Of a DNA stretch of 64,000 bases, positions 39,422 to 48,392 are shown piece after piece. Where the stretch lies: NCBI RefSeq assembly GCF_001456955.1, contig NZ_KQ758477.1, positions 1 to 64,000 on the forward strand, given 5' to 3'. A program made the position numbers and the translations under genes. Under the pieces are notes generated by a model that saw nothing but the letters and a program-made list of their open reading frames with translations, ran no database searches and was not told the origin of the DNA. This DNA comes from Microbacterium enclense. Lineage in GTDB: Bacteria; Actinomycetota; Actinomycetes; Actinomycetales; Microbacteriaceae. How positions within the stretch are numbered: the first letter of the stretch is position 1; every line of letters starts with the position of its first letter.

Positions 39422-40294
39422 TTACTGCTGGTAGGGGATGAGGCTCAGGCCGCTGTCATCGACGACGAGGATGTCGCCGTTGTTGGTGATGGTGACGGCT
39501 TGGGCGGTGCCGTGGATCGTTCCGACTTCGAACCAGTTCTGTGCTCCGGCGGTTGTGGCCCAGATCCGTCCCTGGGTGCCGATACCGACCACGCGGTTGT
39601 GGTCCGGGGAGGCGCTGAGCCCGGCAAGAAGGGGAGCATCCGGCCACGCCTGGAATGTGGCAGCCCGATCGGTGCTGACCAGCAGACCGTCCGCGGTGGA
39701 GGCCATCACTCGCCCCGCTGCGTCAACGGCAAGCGACATGGCGTAGACGGGTGCCCCGGTGGGCTGCCAGGAGAAACCGCCGTCTGTGCTGGTGAGCATT
39801 TCATTGGCGTCGGTGGCGACGCCGTAGAGCGTTCCGCGGGGGTCCGCGGCGAGGGCGTGAAAGTCTTTCTCGCCTGTGAATGCGGTGGGTTGCCAGCTCT
39901 GCCCGTTGTCGGAGCTTCGGATGATGCCCAGGTTGGGGGCTCCCAGCTCGGGCGGGGTGGTCCGACCGGGGTGGCCGGATGCCACGAGTGTGTCGTCGAG
40001 GACGGTCAGGCCCATCGCATCGAAGTCCGTCTTCGCCAGGCGGGCGCCCAGCTCACCGTCACGGGTGACGGTGAAGATGCCCTCGTGGGTTCCGATAAGG
40101 AATCCATCGGTGGCGGGGTCATCAACGATGCCGTGCACGTGCGTGAGCGGCTGCTCGGGGTGGTCGTCACCGGTGAGGGACGGTGAACTGGCGCAGCCTG
40201 CGAGAGCAAGCGCGACCATGGGGACGAGGGTGGCCAAGGACAGGGCGCGGGTGCGGGAGCCCGGCGCGGTGAGGTTGGTGTGGTGGTGCTGCAT
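39422..40294 (-). CDS. F510_1955-type secreted lipoprotein with BNR-like repeats
   Basis: 290 residues. A signal peptide ends in the lipobox ALAGC. The rest is a beta-propeller of sialidase/BNR-like repeats (GIIRSSDNGQSWQPT, EMLTSTDGGFSWQPT, GLLVSTDRAATFQAWP). This matches the F510_1955 family of 'glycosyl hydrolase-like' proteins, often found with DUF305 and copper genes in Actinobacteria. It is the last gene of the copper operon; the binding partner or substrate is unknown. Confidence 0.8.
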   Translation of the reverse strand: MQHHHTNLTAPGSRTRALSLATLVPMVALALAGCASSPSLTGDDHPEQPLTHVHGIVDDPATDGFLIGTHEGIFTVTRDGELGARLAKTDFDAMGLTVLDDTLVASGHPGRTTPPELGAPNLGIIRSSDNGQSWQPTAFTGEKDFHALAADPRGTLYGVATDANEMLTSTDGGFSWQPTGAPVYAMSLAVDAAGRVMASTADGLLVSTDRAATFQAWPDAPLLAGLSASPDHNRVVGIGTQGRIWATTAGAQNWFEVGTIHGTAQAVTITNNGDILVVDDSGLSLIPYQQ

Positions 40295-40357
40295 GGGGGT
40301 GCGTTTCGTCTGATCGGGTGGTGGGGCGCGGTGGTTTTCGCGCCCCACCACGGGTGA

Positions 40358-40975
40358 TCAGAGAGTGGCCAGAAGCTCCTCCATGGTGGCGATCTCGGAC
40401 GTTTGCGATTCGACGATCTGGTTGGCCAGGGCGACGGCGTCACTGTTTTGGCCGTTGCCGGTTTCTTCTTGCGCCATCTCGATCGCACCGCGGTGGTGCT
40501 CGATCATTTGCTGGAGGAACAGGCGGGCAGCGTCCGTACCGGTGGCCTGCTCGAGCGACTGCATGTCTTCTTCGCTCATCATGCCGCCGCCGTGGTCCAT
40601 GCTGCCGGTGTCGGGGGCGCTGGCGCCCCAGTCCTCCAACCAGCCTTCCATCTGCGCGATTTCAGGTTCCTGGGCGGCCTTGATCTGCTCCGCCAGCGCG
40701 GTCACCCGCTCGTCGATGCCGTCTTTGGCCAGGAGGGTGTCGGACATCTCGATCGCTTGCGTGTGGTGCTCGATCATCATGGTGGCGAACATGACGTCCG
40801 CTTCGTTGGCGTCAGCAGATTGCGCGGGGGTAGCGCTGCTGCTGCTTCCGTGGTCCATTCCGGGCATGCTGCCGCCGGAGGTGGTTCCGCCGGAGCATCC
40901 GGCGAGGACGAGAAGGCTGGTGAGGGTGAGCGCGGCGGTCGCCGCGGCGCGGGTGTTCATGGTGGTGTTCTCCAT
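40358..40975 (-). CDS. DUF305 lipoprotein
   Basis: 205 residues: signal with lipobox LVLAGC, a Met/His-rich linker (GSMPGMDHGSSSS), then the two DUF305 halves, each with the HH core (FATMMIEHHTQAIEMSDTLL; FLQQMIEHHRGAIEMAQEE) in a ferritin-like helical bundle. The His/Met-rich sequences suggest extracellular copper binding. It follows DUF6153-like and precedes the BNR lipoprotein in the operon. Confidence 0.9.
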   Translation of the reverse strand: MENTTMNTRAAATAALTLTSLLVLAGCSGGTTSGGSMPGMDHGSSSSATPAQSADANEADVMFATMMIEHHTQAIEMSDTLLAKDGIDERVTALAEQIKAAQEPEIAQMEGWLEDWGASAPDTGSMDHGGGMMSEEDMQSLEQATGTDAARLFLQQMIEHHRGAIEMAQEETGNGQNSDAVALANQIVESQTSEIATMEELLATL

Positions 40976-41048
40976 TAGTCAGTGATGAGGCGCGACGGTT
41001 GTCGAGCCGGAAGGTGCGTTGCCCGCATGGAGGCGGGCGGACGCGTCA

Positions 41049-41516
41049 TCACGTGCGACTGATGCAGAGAACGGTAAGTGAGGGCGGCGGAACCGGGTGG
41101 GCCGATGCGGGCGATCGGGGGTGGATCATGGCGAGTACGTCGTCTCGCAGGGTGATCCGCCAGCCGATGCGCAGCCGCGCGAACAGGATCACGCTGACAA
41201 GCAGCGCGAGAACGCAGACCATCCAGGTCATCGCGTGATCGTCGCCGCAGTCGGTGCAGCCTGCATGATCCGTGGCGGCGGTGGTGGTGTTCACCGCTGC
41301 GGTATCGGGAGAGGCGTCGTGGTGGGCGCTGGGTGGTGCCGGCTCGGCGCTGACGGCCACCGTGCCGCTGTGGCCGGCGGTGGTGGCGTGGGTGTTGAGG
41401 GAGTGCATGGCCAGGAGCCCCGCGATGACGGCGCCGACGACAGCCAGCATCATCAGGAGGGTGCGGGTGACCGCGCGCTGGCCACGCAACTGGTGTGCAA
41501 GGGCAATCAGCGACAT
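41049..41516 (-). CDS. DUF6153-like membrane protein
   Basis: 155 residues: TM helix (TLLMMLAVVGAVIAGLLAMHSL), a linker with His and a CTDCGDDH metal-like motif, a second TM helix (MTWMVCVLALLVSVILFARL), and a C-terminal end SLTVLCISRT. AGGAGGTG precedes the ATG. The family accompanies copper genes in Actinobacteria. Two more paralogues lie at 53485 and 62581, sharing the C-terminal motif. Confidence 0.75.
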   Translation of the reverse strand: MSLIALAHQLRGQRAVTRTLLMMLAVVGAVIAGLLAMHSLNTHATTAGHSGTVAVSAEPAPPSAHHDASPDTAAVNTTTAATDHAGCTDCGDDHAMTWMVCVLALLVSVILFARLRIGWRITLRDDVLAMIHPRSPASAHPVPPPSLTVLCISRT

Positions 41517-41606
41517 TCTCACCTCCTGATGGATTTCTAGGCTATCTTTTCCCGGCAGTGACGGCGGGCTCTGGACCCGTCGGGGTGGGTCGTTGGTGTG
41601 CCGCGG

Positions 41607-42011
41607 TTACAACGCCGCGAGAAGGTCGGTGCACGCCTGCTCACAGCGACGGCACGCCTCTGCGCAGACGCGGCAGTGCTCGTGCATGTCGGCGTGCTGC
41701 TCGCATTCCTGCGCGCAGGAGGCACACGCGGTGCGGCACGCCTCCACAACAGCGCGAACCACATCGGCGTCCATCGTCGTCTGTCGAGAAAGCACCGCAC
41801 CGGTCGCGGCGCATACGTCGGCGCAGTTGGCGTTCTTGGTGATGCACGTCACCAGCTCGGCCACCATGTCCTCCGACAAGCAAGCGTCGGCACACGCGGT
41901 GCAGGTCTGCGCGCACTCGATGCACGCCTGGATACAGCGGGCGAGGGCGTCCGCAGCGTCAATGGTTCCGGCCTTGGGGTGCGTGGTGAGCATCTGGTCA
42001 ACAGCAGTCAT
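41607..42011 (-). CDS. csp: four-helix-bundle copper-storage protein
   Basis: 134 residues with about 19 cysteines in CxxxC patterns along four helices (CIQACIECAQTCTACADACL, CITKNANCADVCAATG, CRTACASCAQECEQHADMHEHCRVCAEACRRCEQACTDLL). This is the Csp pattern, which binds many Cu(I) ions inside the bundle. No Tat or Sec signal is seen, so it is cytosolic (Csp3-like). It lies between CopB and the DUF6153-like gene. Confidence 0.92.
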   Translation of the reverse strand: MTAVDQMLTTHPKAGTIDAADALARCIQACIECAQTCTACADACLSEDMVAELVTCITKNANCADVCAATGAVLSRQTTMDADVVRAVVEACRTACASCAQECEQHADMHEHCRVCAEACRRCEQACTDLLAAL

Positions 42012-42103
42012 GGTCGCTGGTCCTTTCCCGGGGACCGTCCCCGGCGCCTGCCACGATAAAAGCGGGCGCCGAGCGCGATCAGGGGGTTGCGGGCGCGGGG
42101 AAA

Positions 42104-44254
42104 CTACTTCGCGGCGACGGCTTGCGGGCTGAGGTCGAGCCGGCGAAGAAGTTGCGCGTTGAGTGCGACGACGATCGTGGACAGCGACATCAGGATCGCT
42201 CCGACGGACATGGGGAGGACGAACCCGATAGGGGCGAGCACTCCGGCGGCGAGGGGGACGGAGATGAGGTTGTATCCGGCGGCCCACCACAGGTTCTGCT
42301 TCATCTTCCGATAGCTGGCCCGCGACAGGTCGATCACGGACAGCACGGAGCGGGGGTCGTCGCTGGCGAGGATGACCCCGGCGGACGCGATGGCGACATC
42401 GGTGCCCGCGCCGATGGCGATACCGACATCGGCTTGCGCGAGGGCGGGTGCGTCGTTCACCCCGTCACCAACCATGGCGACCTTGCGGGATTCGTTCTGA
42501 AGCTGCTTGACCTTGGATGCTTTGTCTTCGGGGCGGACCCCGGCGAAGTAGCGGTCGATGCCGAGGTCGGCGGCGACGGATGCGGCAACCGCTTCGGCGT
42601 CTCCGGTGATCATGACCACCTGCACGCCCCGCTGGTGCAGCGCGTCGACCGCGGCGCGCGATTCAGGGCGGATCTCGTCCGCCAGGCGCAGCGCTCCTGC
42701 CACCTGCCCGTCGATGAGGACGTGGAGGATGATCGCACCCTCGTCGCGCCACTCGTTCGCGATCGACCGCTCAGCGGCCTTCTCCTGCTCGAGCATGTAG
42801 GGGCCGCCGACCTGGACGGTGCGCCCGGTGACCTGCGCGCGGACACCGACGGCCGGTGACGATTCAAAGTCGTTGGAGGAGGGGACGGTGAGCTGCTTCT
42901 CTTTCGCGGCGTTCACGATCGCCCGAGCAAGGGGGTGTTCAGAGTCCGCCTCGGCGGCGGCGGCCACGGCCAGCAGTTCGTCTGCATCGACCCCTTCGGC
43001 AGGGTCGATCGCGGTGACGGCCGGCGTTCCCTTGGTGAGTGTGCCGGTCTTGTCGAACAGCACCGTGTCGACGGTGCGCATGCTTTCCAGCGCGAGACGG
43101 TCCTTGATCAGAACACCGCCGCGCGCGGCACGCTCCGTGGCGATCGACACGACGAGCGGGATCGCCAGTCCCAAGGCGTGCGGGCAGGCGATGACCAGAA
43201 CGGTGATGGTGCGGATGACCGCTTCGTCGGGGAATCCCACCAGGGACCACACCAAGGCGGTGACCGCGGCCGCGCCGAGCGCGAACCAGAACAGCCACCC
43301 CGCAGCACGGTCCGCGAGCCGCTGCGCGCGAGAGGAGGAGTTTTGAGCCTCAGTGACGAGCTTTTGGATGCCCGCGAGGGCGGTGTCCTGCCCGACCGCG
43401 GTGATTTCTACGCGAACTCCGGAGTCGGTGGCGACCGTGCCGGCGACGACCTGATCGCCGTCGCCGCGGCGAACGGGGCGGGATTCTCCGGTAATCATCG
43501 ACTCGTCCATGCTGGCCGAGCCCTGCACGATCCGCCCGTCCGCGGGAACCCGCCCACCGGGGCGGACCACAACCACGTCACCGACCTGCAGCTCAGCGGG
43601 GGCGACGGTGACGGTGGTTTCCCCGTCCACCTTCTCGGCCTCGTCGGGCAGGAGCGCGGCGAGGGAGTCGAGGGCGGAGGTGGTCTGGGCGAGGGATCGC
43701 ATCTCGATCCAGTGCCCGAGAAGCATGATGACGACCAGCAGCGCCAGCTCCCACCAGAAGTCCAACTCGTGGTGCAACAGCCCGAGGCTTGCCCCCCAGG
43801 ACGCGAGGAACGCGACGGTGATCGCGAGGGCAATGAGAAGCATCATGCCGGGCTTGCGGGCGCGCAGCTCGCTGACGGCGCCGGTAAGGAACGGGGCGCC
43901 ACCCCAGACATACATGACGGTCCCGAGAATCGGGGACACCCATCCCACCCACGCCGCGTCCGGCAGCGGGTAGCCGATCAGCATCGAGAACATGCTGGAG
44001 AAAGCCACGACCGGCACCGCGAGAACCAGCATGATCCAGAACAGCCGCCGGAACCGGGCGACGTGATCACCGTGACCGGCGTGACCGCCGTGGTCGGCGT
44101 GACCGTGCCCGGCGTGCCCCGCCGCAGGTGCCCGATCATCCGTGCCGTGCGGGTGGCCCATCGCTGCGTGGTCGTGTACTGCCGTTGCCGCCGGAGCGTT
44201 GTGGCCCTGGTGGTTCGTGCGGGCCGAGTGGTTGTGATGTTCGTGCTGGCTCAT
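42104..44254 (-). CDS. copB: copper-translocating P-type ATPase, CopB type
   Basis: 716 residues. A His-rich N-terminus (HEHHNHSARTNHQGHN...) instead of an HMA domain, the CPH transmembrane motif IACPHALGLA, the phosphorylation site DKTGTLT, MITGESRPV and the hinge GDGVNDAPALAQADVG. The CPH motif with His-rich end marks the CopB group (Cu+/Cu2+ or Ag+ export). Start at 44254 with AAGGAGG upstream. Confidence 0.93.
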   Translation of the reverse strand: MSQHEHHNHSARTNHQGHNAPAATAVHDHAAMGHPHGTDDRAPAAGHAGHGHADHGGHAGHGDHVARFRRLFWIMLVLAVPVVAFSSMFSMLIGYPLPDAAWVGWVSPILGTVMYVWGGAPFLTGAVSELRARKPGMMLLIALAITVAFLASWGASLGLLHHELDFWWELALLVVIMLLGHWIEMRSLAQTTSALDSLAALLPDEAEKVDGETTVTVAPAELQVGDVVVVRPGGRVPADGRIVQGSASMDESMITGESRPVRRGDGDQVVAGTVATDSGVRVEITAVGQDTALAGIQKLVTEAQNSSSRAQRLADRAAGWLFWFALGAAAVTALVWSLVGFPDEAVIRTITVLVIACPHALGLAIPLVVSIATERAARGGVLIKDRLALESMRTVDTVLFDKTGTLTKGTPAVTAIDPAEGVDADELLAVAAAAEADSEHPLARAIVNAAKEKQLTVPSSNDFESSPAVGVRAQVTGRTVQVGGPYMLEQEKAAERSIANEWRDEGAIILHVLIDGQVAGALRLADEIRPESRAAVDALHQRGVQVVMITGDAEAVAASVAADLGIDRYFAGVRPEDKASKVKQLQNESRKVAMVGDGVNDAPALAQADVGIAIGAGTDVAIASAGVILASDDPRSVLSVIDLSRASYRKMKQNLWWAAGYNLISVPLAAGVLAPIGFVLPMSVGAILMSLSTIVVALNAQLLRRLDLSPQAVAAK

Positions 44255-44294
44255 GGGAGCCTCCTTCGCTGGGTGCGCCGCCACGGCGCACGAT

Positions 44295-46556
44295 TCAGGC
44301 CGGTTGGGGCATGGGAGTGCGGGCGATGTGCACGGGTGCCGGCTCGGGGCGGAACCGGCGCAGCCGGAGGCTGTTGGTCACGACGAACACCGACGACAGC
44401 GCCATGGCCGCCGCGGCGACGAGCGGGTTCAGCAGCCCGGCCATGGCGATCGGGATGGCGGCGACGTTGTAGGCGAAGGCCCAGAACAGATTGCTCTTGA
44501 TGGTGCGGAGGGTGCGGCGGGAGAGTCGGATCGCGTCGGCCACGACGGTCAGGTCGCCGGAAACGATCGTGATGTCACTGGCGGCGATCGCCGCGTCCGT
44601 GCCGCCCCCCATCGCAAGGCCGAGGTCGGCTGCGGCGAGGGCCGCGGCGTCGTTGACGCCGTCACCGACCATTGCGACCACGTGGCCATCGTTTTGGAGC
44701 CGGCGGATCACTTCGAGCTTCCCGGCGGGGGTGACGCCGGCGTGCACGTCGGAGATGCCGACCTCAGCGGCGATCCGTGCGGCCGTGGTGTCGTTGTCGC
44801 CGGTGAGGAGCACCGGGCGCAGCCCGAGTGCGCGGAACAGTGCGATGGCGGTCGAGCTGGTCGGCTTCACCGTGTCCGCCACGCCGATCGCGCCCAGGTA
44901 CTGCCCGTCGCGGCCGACCGCGATTGCGGTACTGGTACGAGCGAGCGTGTTCAGCTCCGCTGCGGCCTCCGACGGTGGGTGGATGCCCCACTGCTCGGCC
45001 AGCCAGGAGGCGCGGCCCGCGACCACCGCGGCGCCGTCCACGATCCCCTGCACACCGAACCCGGCGTGCGAGGCGAAGCTGTCCGCATATGCACCAGGCG
45101 CGGTGGCGGTGATCGCGCGGGCGACGGGATGCTCGGAGCCCGCCTCGACCGCAGCGGCGACCCGCAGCAGCTCGTCCCGGGTGACACCAGGGGCGGGGTG
45201 AACGGTGGTGACGGTCATCTTGCCGGTGGTCACGGTGCCGGTCTTGTCGAGCACGATGGTGTCGACGGTGCGGGTCTGCTCCAGCACCTGCGGTCCACGG
45301 ATCAAGATTCCCAGCTGCGAGCCCCGGCCGGTGCCCACCAAGAGGGCGGTGGGGGTGGCGAGGCCAAGCGCGCACGGGCACGCGATGATTAGTGTCGCGA
45401 CCGCGGCGGTGAACGCTTGTTCCAGCGATGCCCCAGCGATCATCCAGCCGACGAAGGCGGCGGCGGCAAGTCCGATGACGATCGGGACGAACACGGCCGA
45501 CACCCGGTCAGCGATGCGTTGCACCTTGGCCTTGCCGGTTTGGGCTTCCTCCATCAGCCGGCGCATGCGCGCGAGCTCGGTGTCGGCGCCGACCCGGGTG
45601 ATTTCTACGGTGAGGCGGCCGCCGACATTCACCGTCGCTCCTACGACACGCGACCCAGTCGTCACCTCGACGGGGACTGATTCTCCGGTGAGCATGCTGG
45701 CATCGACGGCGGAGGCACCATCGATCACCAGCCCGTCGGAGGGAATCTTCTCCCCCGGTCGAACGAGCACAGTGTCTCCGACCGACAGCTGCGCGACCAG
45801 CACCATCCGTTCGGCGCCGTCGACGAGCTGCGTGGCGTGCTTCGCGCCCATCTCCAGCAGCGCCCGTAACGCCTCCGACGATGATTTCCTCGCGCGCGCT
45901 TCGGCATACCGCCCGGCCAGGATAAAGACGGTGACCAGCGCGGCCACTTCCAGATAGATTTCGTGGCCCCCGGCCTGCGGGGTACCGACGAGGGTGAACG
46001 TCATCGTCATGCCGGGCATGCCTGCGCCACCGAAGAACAGCGCGTAAAGGGACCACCCGAATGCGGCGATGACGCCAACGCTGATGAGGGTGTCCATGGT
46101 CGCCGCGCCGTGTCGGGCGTTGACGGCCGCGGCCCGGTGGAACGGCCACGCGCCCCAGACCGCCACCGGGGCGGTGAGAGTGAGGGCAAGCCACTGCCAG
46201 TACTCGAACTGCAGCGCCGGGACCATCGACAACACTGCCACCGGCAGCGACAGGGCGGCACTAATCAGCAGACGCCGCCGTAGCGCCCCGACCTCGCCGT
46301 CCTCTCGGTTTGGGGTGTTCTCATCGATATCACCGCTCGGTGGCGGTGCGGGGAGAGCCGCCTGGTACCCCGCGGATTCGACGGCGGCGATCAGGGTGGC
46401 AGGGTCGACGTCGTTCCCGCGAACACGTGCTTTTTCGGTGGCGTAGTTCACCGTTGCTTCCACACCGGGAAGCTTGTTCAGCTTGCGTTCAATCCGGGTC
46501 GCACACGACGCGCATGTCATCCCGGAAATATCGAGTTCGACGTCGACCGCGCTCAT
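44295..46556 (-). CDS. copA: copper-exporting P-type ATPase, CopA type
   Basis: 753 residues. One N-terminal heavy-metal domain (ISGMTCASCATRIERKLN, CxxC), six or more transmembrane helices, the CPC motif IACPCALGLATP, phosphorylation site DKTGTVTTGK, MLTGES and GDGVNDAAALAAADLG. Exports Cu(I). Start at 46556 overlaps the stop of copZ (ATGA). Confidence 0.94.
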   Translation of the reverse strand: MSAVDVELDISGMTCASCATRIERKLNKLPGVEATVNYATEKARVRGNDVDPATLIAAVESAGYQAALPAPPPSGDIDENTPNREDGEVGALRRRLLISAALSLPVAVLSMVPALQFEYWQWLALTLTAPVAVWGAWPFHRAAAVNARHGAATMDTLISVGVIAAFGWSLYALFFGGAGMPGMTMTFTLVGTPQAGGHEIYLEVAALVTVFILAGRYAEARARKSSSEALRALLEMGAKHATQLVDGAERMVLVAQLSVGDTVLVRPGEKIPSDGLVIDGASAVDASMLTGESVPVEVTTGSRVVGATVNVGGRLTVEITRVGADTELARMRRLMEEAQTGKAKVQRIADRVSAVFVPIVIGLAAAAFVGWMIAGASLEQAFTAAVATLIIACPCALGLATPTALLVGTGRGSQLGILIRGPQVLEQTRTVDTIVLDKTGTVTTGKMTVTTVHPAPGVTRDELLRVAAAVEAGSEHPVARAITATAPGAYADSFASHAGFGVQGIVDGAAVVAGRASWLAEQWGIHPPSEAAAELNTLARTSTAIAVGRDGQYLGAIGVADTVKPTSSTAIALFRALGLRPVLLTGDNDTTAARIAAEVGISDVHAGVTPAGKLEVIRRLQNDGHVVAMVGDGVNDAAALAAADLGLAMGGGTDAAIAASDITIVSGDLTVVADAIRLSRRTLRTIKSNLFWAFAYNVAAIPIAMAGLLNPLVAAAAMALSSVFVVTNSLRLRRFRPEPAPVHIARTPMPQPA

Positions 46557-46876
46557 GCGGGTGCGCCGGCCAGGGTGTAGCCGGCCTCCTCCACCGCGGC
46601 CCGCACTGCGGCGGCATCGATCGGGGTCAAGCTGTGGATGGTGACGCGCGACGTGCCGCCGGCGTTGAGGTCTACCGTGACATTCTCGACACCGTCGATC
46701 GCAGTCAGCTCCTCCGTGACGCTCGACACGCAGTGCGAGCATGTCATTCCGGTCACCAGGACGTCTTCTGTCACCGTCGCCGCGGTGGACGCGGGTGCGT
46801 CTGTCGCTGCGGACGTGGCGCAGCAAGCGCAGCCGGCGTTGGTGTCTTTCAGGCCGAGGTCGATGCGGTCGGTCAT
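46553..46876 (-). CDS. copZ: CopZ-like copper chaperone
   Basis: 107 residues. An N-terminal extension with CACCAT is followed by a heavy-metal-associated domain VTGMTCSHCVSSVTEELTAIDGVENVTVDLN. It delivers Cu(I) to CopA. The cysteine-rich extension (GCACC) is an addition to the usual ~70-residue CopZ. Located between csoR and copA, overlapping copA. Confidence 0.9.
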   Translation of the reverse strand: MTDRIDLGLKDTNAGCACCATSAATDAPASTAATVTEDVLVTGMTCSHCVSSVTEELTAIDGVENVTVDLNAGGTSRVTIHSLTPIDAAAVRAAVEEAGYTLAGAPA

Positions 46877-46904
46877 GATTTGCTCCTCTGGGGTCGGTGC
46901 GGGA

Positions 46905-47186
46905 TCAGGAACGGACGAGCCGTGCAATCGCGTCGTTGGCCTCACGAATCTTCTCTGCGGCAACCTGGCCGCCCTCTGCGCTCGCCTCCGCGACGCAGTG
47001 GCGGAGGTGATCCCCGAGCAGGGATAGCGCAACCGTCTCCAAAGCCTTCGTCGCGGCGGAGACCTGCGTAAGGATGTCGATGCAGTACTTGTCTTCATCG
47101 ACCATTCGGGCGATCCCTCGTACCTGACCCTCGACGCGACGCAGCCGCTTCTGGAGGTCGTCTTTGTTGCCCTCGTATCCGTTCAC
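46905..47186 (-). CDS. csoR: CsoR copper-sensing repressor
   Basis: 93 residues, all-helical: DLQKRLRRVEGQVRGIARMVDEDKYCIDILTQVSAATKALETVALSLLGDHLRHCV. The metal ligands C-x(n)-H-C (Cys in KYCID; H and C in HLRHCV) are those of CsoR. It represses the following copper genes until Cu(I) binds. A palindromic box is 9 bp upstream. Confidence 0.93.
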   Translation of the reverse strand: MNGYEGNKDDLQKRLRRVEGQVRGIARMVDEDKYCIDILTQVSAATKALETVALSLLGDHLRHCVAEASAEGGQVAAEKIREANDAIARLVRS

Positions 47187-47195
47187 CTAGATACC

Positions 47196-47212
47196 ATACC
47201 CCCCTAGGGTAT
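47196..47212. promoter_or_regulatory. CsoR-box palindrome ATACCCCCCTAGGGTAT
   Basis: A GC-rich inverted repeat (ATACCC-x-CCTAGGGTAT) directly upstream of csoR at 47186. It resembles known CsoR operators (TACCC...GGGTA). It would control the eight-gene copper operon running left from here. Confidence 0.75.
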
Positions 47213-47308
47213 GTAGCGCAACACTCCTATTCATCCCCCTGCGCGCGTCCACCGGAGTGGGCCGCCCAACCGGGGATGATTATTCAGCAAGTCCTGTACT
47301 TTCGACAC

Positions 47309-47653
47309 GTGTCCACAGCCACTGCGACTGCCACCGTGACGCATACCGCCGCGCTCGCGCGCCTCGGCCACGCGCTCTCCGACTCCACGCGCGCGGGCGT
47401 GCTGCTGGCACTGCGGGAAGCACCCGCCTACCCCTCCGACCTAGCGGACGCTCTCGGCGTCTCCCGACAGGTCATGTCGAACCAGCTCGCGTGCCTTCGA
47501 GGGTGCGGGCTCGTGGAGGCTGTGCCGGATGGGCGGCGCACCTGGTATCGGCTTGCTGACTCTCACCTCTCACCCGCCCTGGACGAGCTGCTACGCGTCG
47601 TCCTCTATGTCGAACCGGGCTGCTGCGCCGGAGAAAGCTGCACCTGCGCATGA
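47309..47653 (+). CDS. ArsR/CmtR-like metal repressor
   Basis: 114 residues from GTG 47309 (a TGTACT -10-like box lies immediately upstream, so the mRNA may be leaderless). Winged HTH ALSDSTRAGVLLALREAPAYPSDLADALGVSRQVMSNQLACLRGCGLV; ACLRGCGLV is the CmtR metal site and the C-terminal EPGCCAGESCTCA adds five cysteines. It is closer to M. tuberculosis CmtR (ADSHL...ELLxVVL) than the gene at 37882. Its stop overlaps the CDF gene start. Confidence 0.88.
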   Translation: MSTATATATVTHTAALARLGHALSDSTRAGVLLALREAPAYPSDLADALGVSRQVMSNQLACLRGCGLVEAVPDGRRTWYRLADSHLSPALDELLRVVLYVEPGCCAGESCTCA

Positions 47654-48321
47654 CCACCACCACCCCTCGCCCCACAGACGACCGCCGGCACACTCTCCAA
47701 CGCCGCATCAAGTGGATCGTCACCGCGACGATCGCCTACAACCTCATTGAGGCCGTCGTCGCCATCACCGCCGGCACCGTCGCCTCATCGGCTGCGCTGA
47801 TCGGGTTCGGCCTGGACTCCACGATCGAAGTCCTCTCGGCGGCAGCCGTGGCCTGGCAGTTCACCCGCCGCGACCCCGAGCGGTGGGAGAAGGGCACGCT
47901 GCGCGTTATCGCCGTGGCGTTCTTCGCCCTTGCCGCCTACGTCACCGCAACGTCGGTGCTCGCGCTCGTGGGCCAAGTCGACGTGCAGCACTCCACTGTC
48001 GGAATCGTGCTCACCGCGCTCAGCGTCGTCATCATGCCATTCCTCTCGCTGGCGGAACGACGCGCGGGCCGCGAGCTGGGATCGGCAACCGCTGTGGCCG
48101 ACTCCAAGCAGACCCTCATCTGCACCTACCTGTCCGCCGCGGTTCTCGTCGGCCTCATTGTCAACAGCCTGTTCGGCTGGTGGTGGGCCGATGCGATCGC
48201 CGGACTCGTCATCGCCGCCTTCGCAATCCGAGAGGGTATCGAGGCATGGCGCGGCGACGCCTGCGCCACCTCCGTGGGAATGCTCCTCGAGGAAGAGCAC
48301 GACGACGACCATCACCGCTGA
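47650..48321 (+). CDS. cation diffusion facilitator-like transporter
   Basis: 223 residues, about six transmembrane helices (IVTATIAYNLIEAVVAITAGTVASSAALIGFGLDSTIEVLSA; VADSKQTLICTYLSAAVLVGLIVNSLFGWWWADAIAGLVIAAFAI) with the acidic D/E sites of CDF exporters (GLDSTIE, WADAIAG) and a His-rich end (EEEHDDDHHR) instead of a long cytoplasmic domain. Such short CDFs follow CmtR-like repressors in Actinobacteria. Overlaps the repressor by 4 bp (ATGA). Confidence 0.85.
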   Translation: MTTTTPRPTDDRRHTLQRRIKWIVTATIAYNLIEAVVAITAGTVASSAALIGFGLDSTIEVLSAAAVAWQFTRRDPERWEKGTLRVIAVAFFALAAYVTATSVLALVGQVDVQHSTVGIVLTALSVVIMPFLSLAERRAGRELGSATAVADSKQTLICTYLSAAVLVGLIVNSLFGWWWADAIAGLVIAAFAIREGIEAWRGDACATSVGMLLEEEHDDDHHR

Positions 48322-48392
48322 GCGGGTAGAGCACCTCAGATCAGCCATGACGGCTTCTGTCGCACGCCGCATGAGGAATCTAGGACGTCGTT

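Noticed and set aside
42935..44500. 521-codon plus-strand frame opposite copB
   Set aside because: Glycine/arginine-rich shadow of the P-type ATPase frame.
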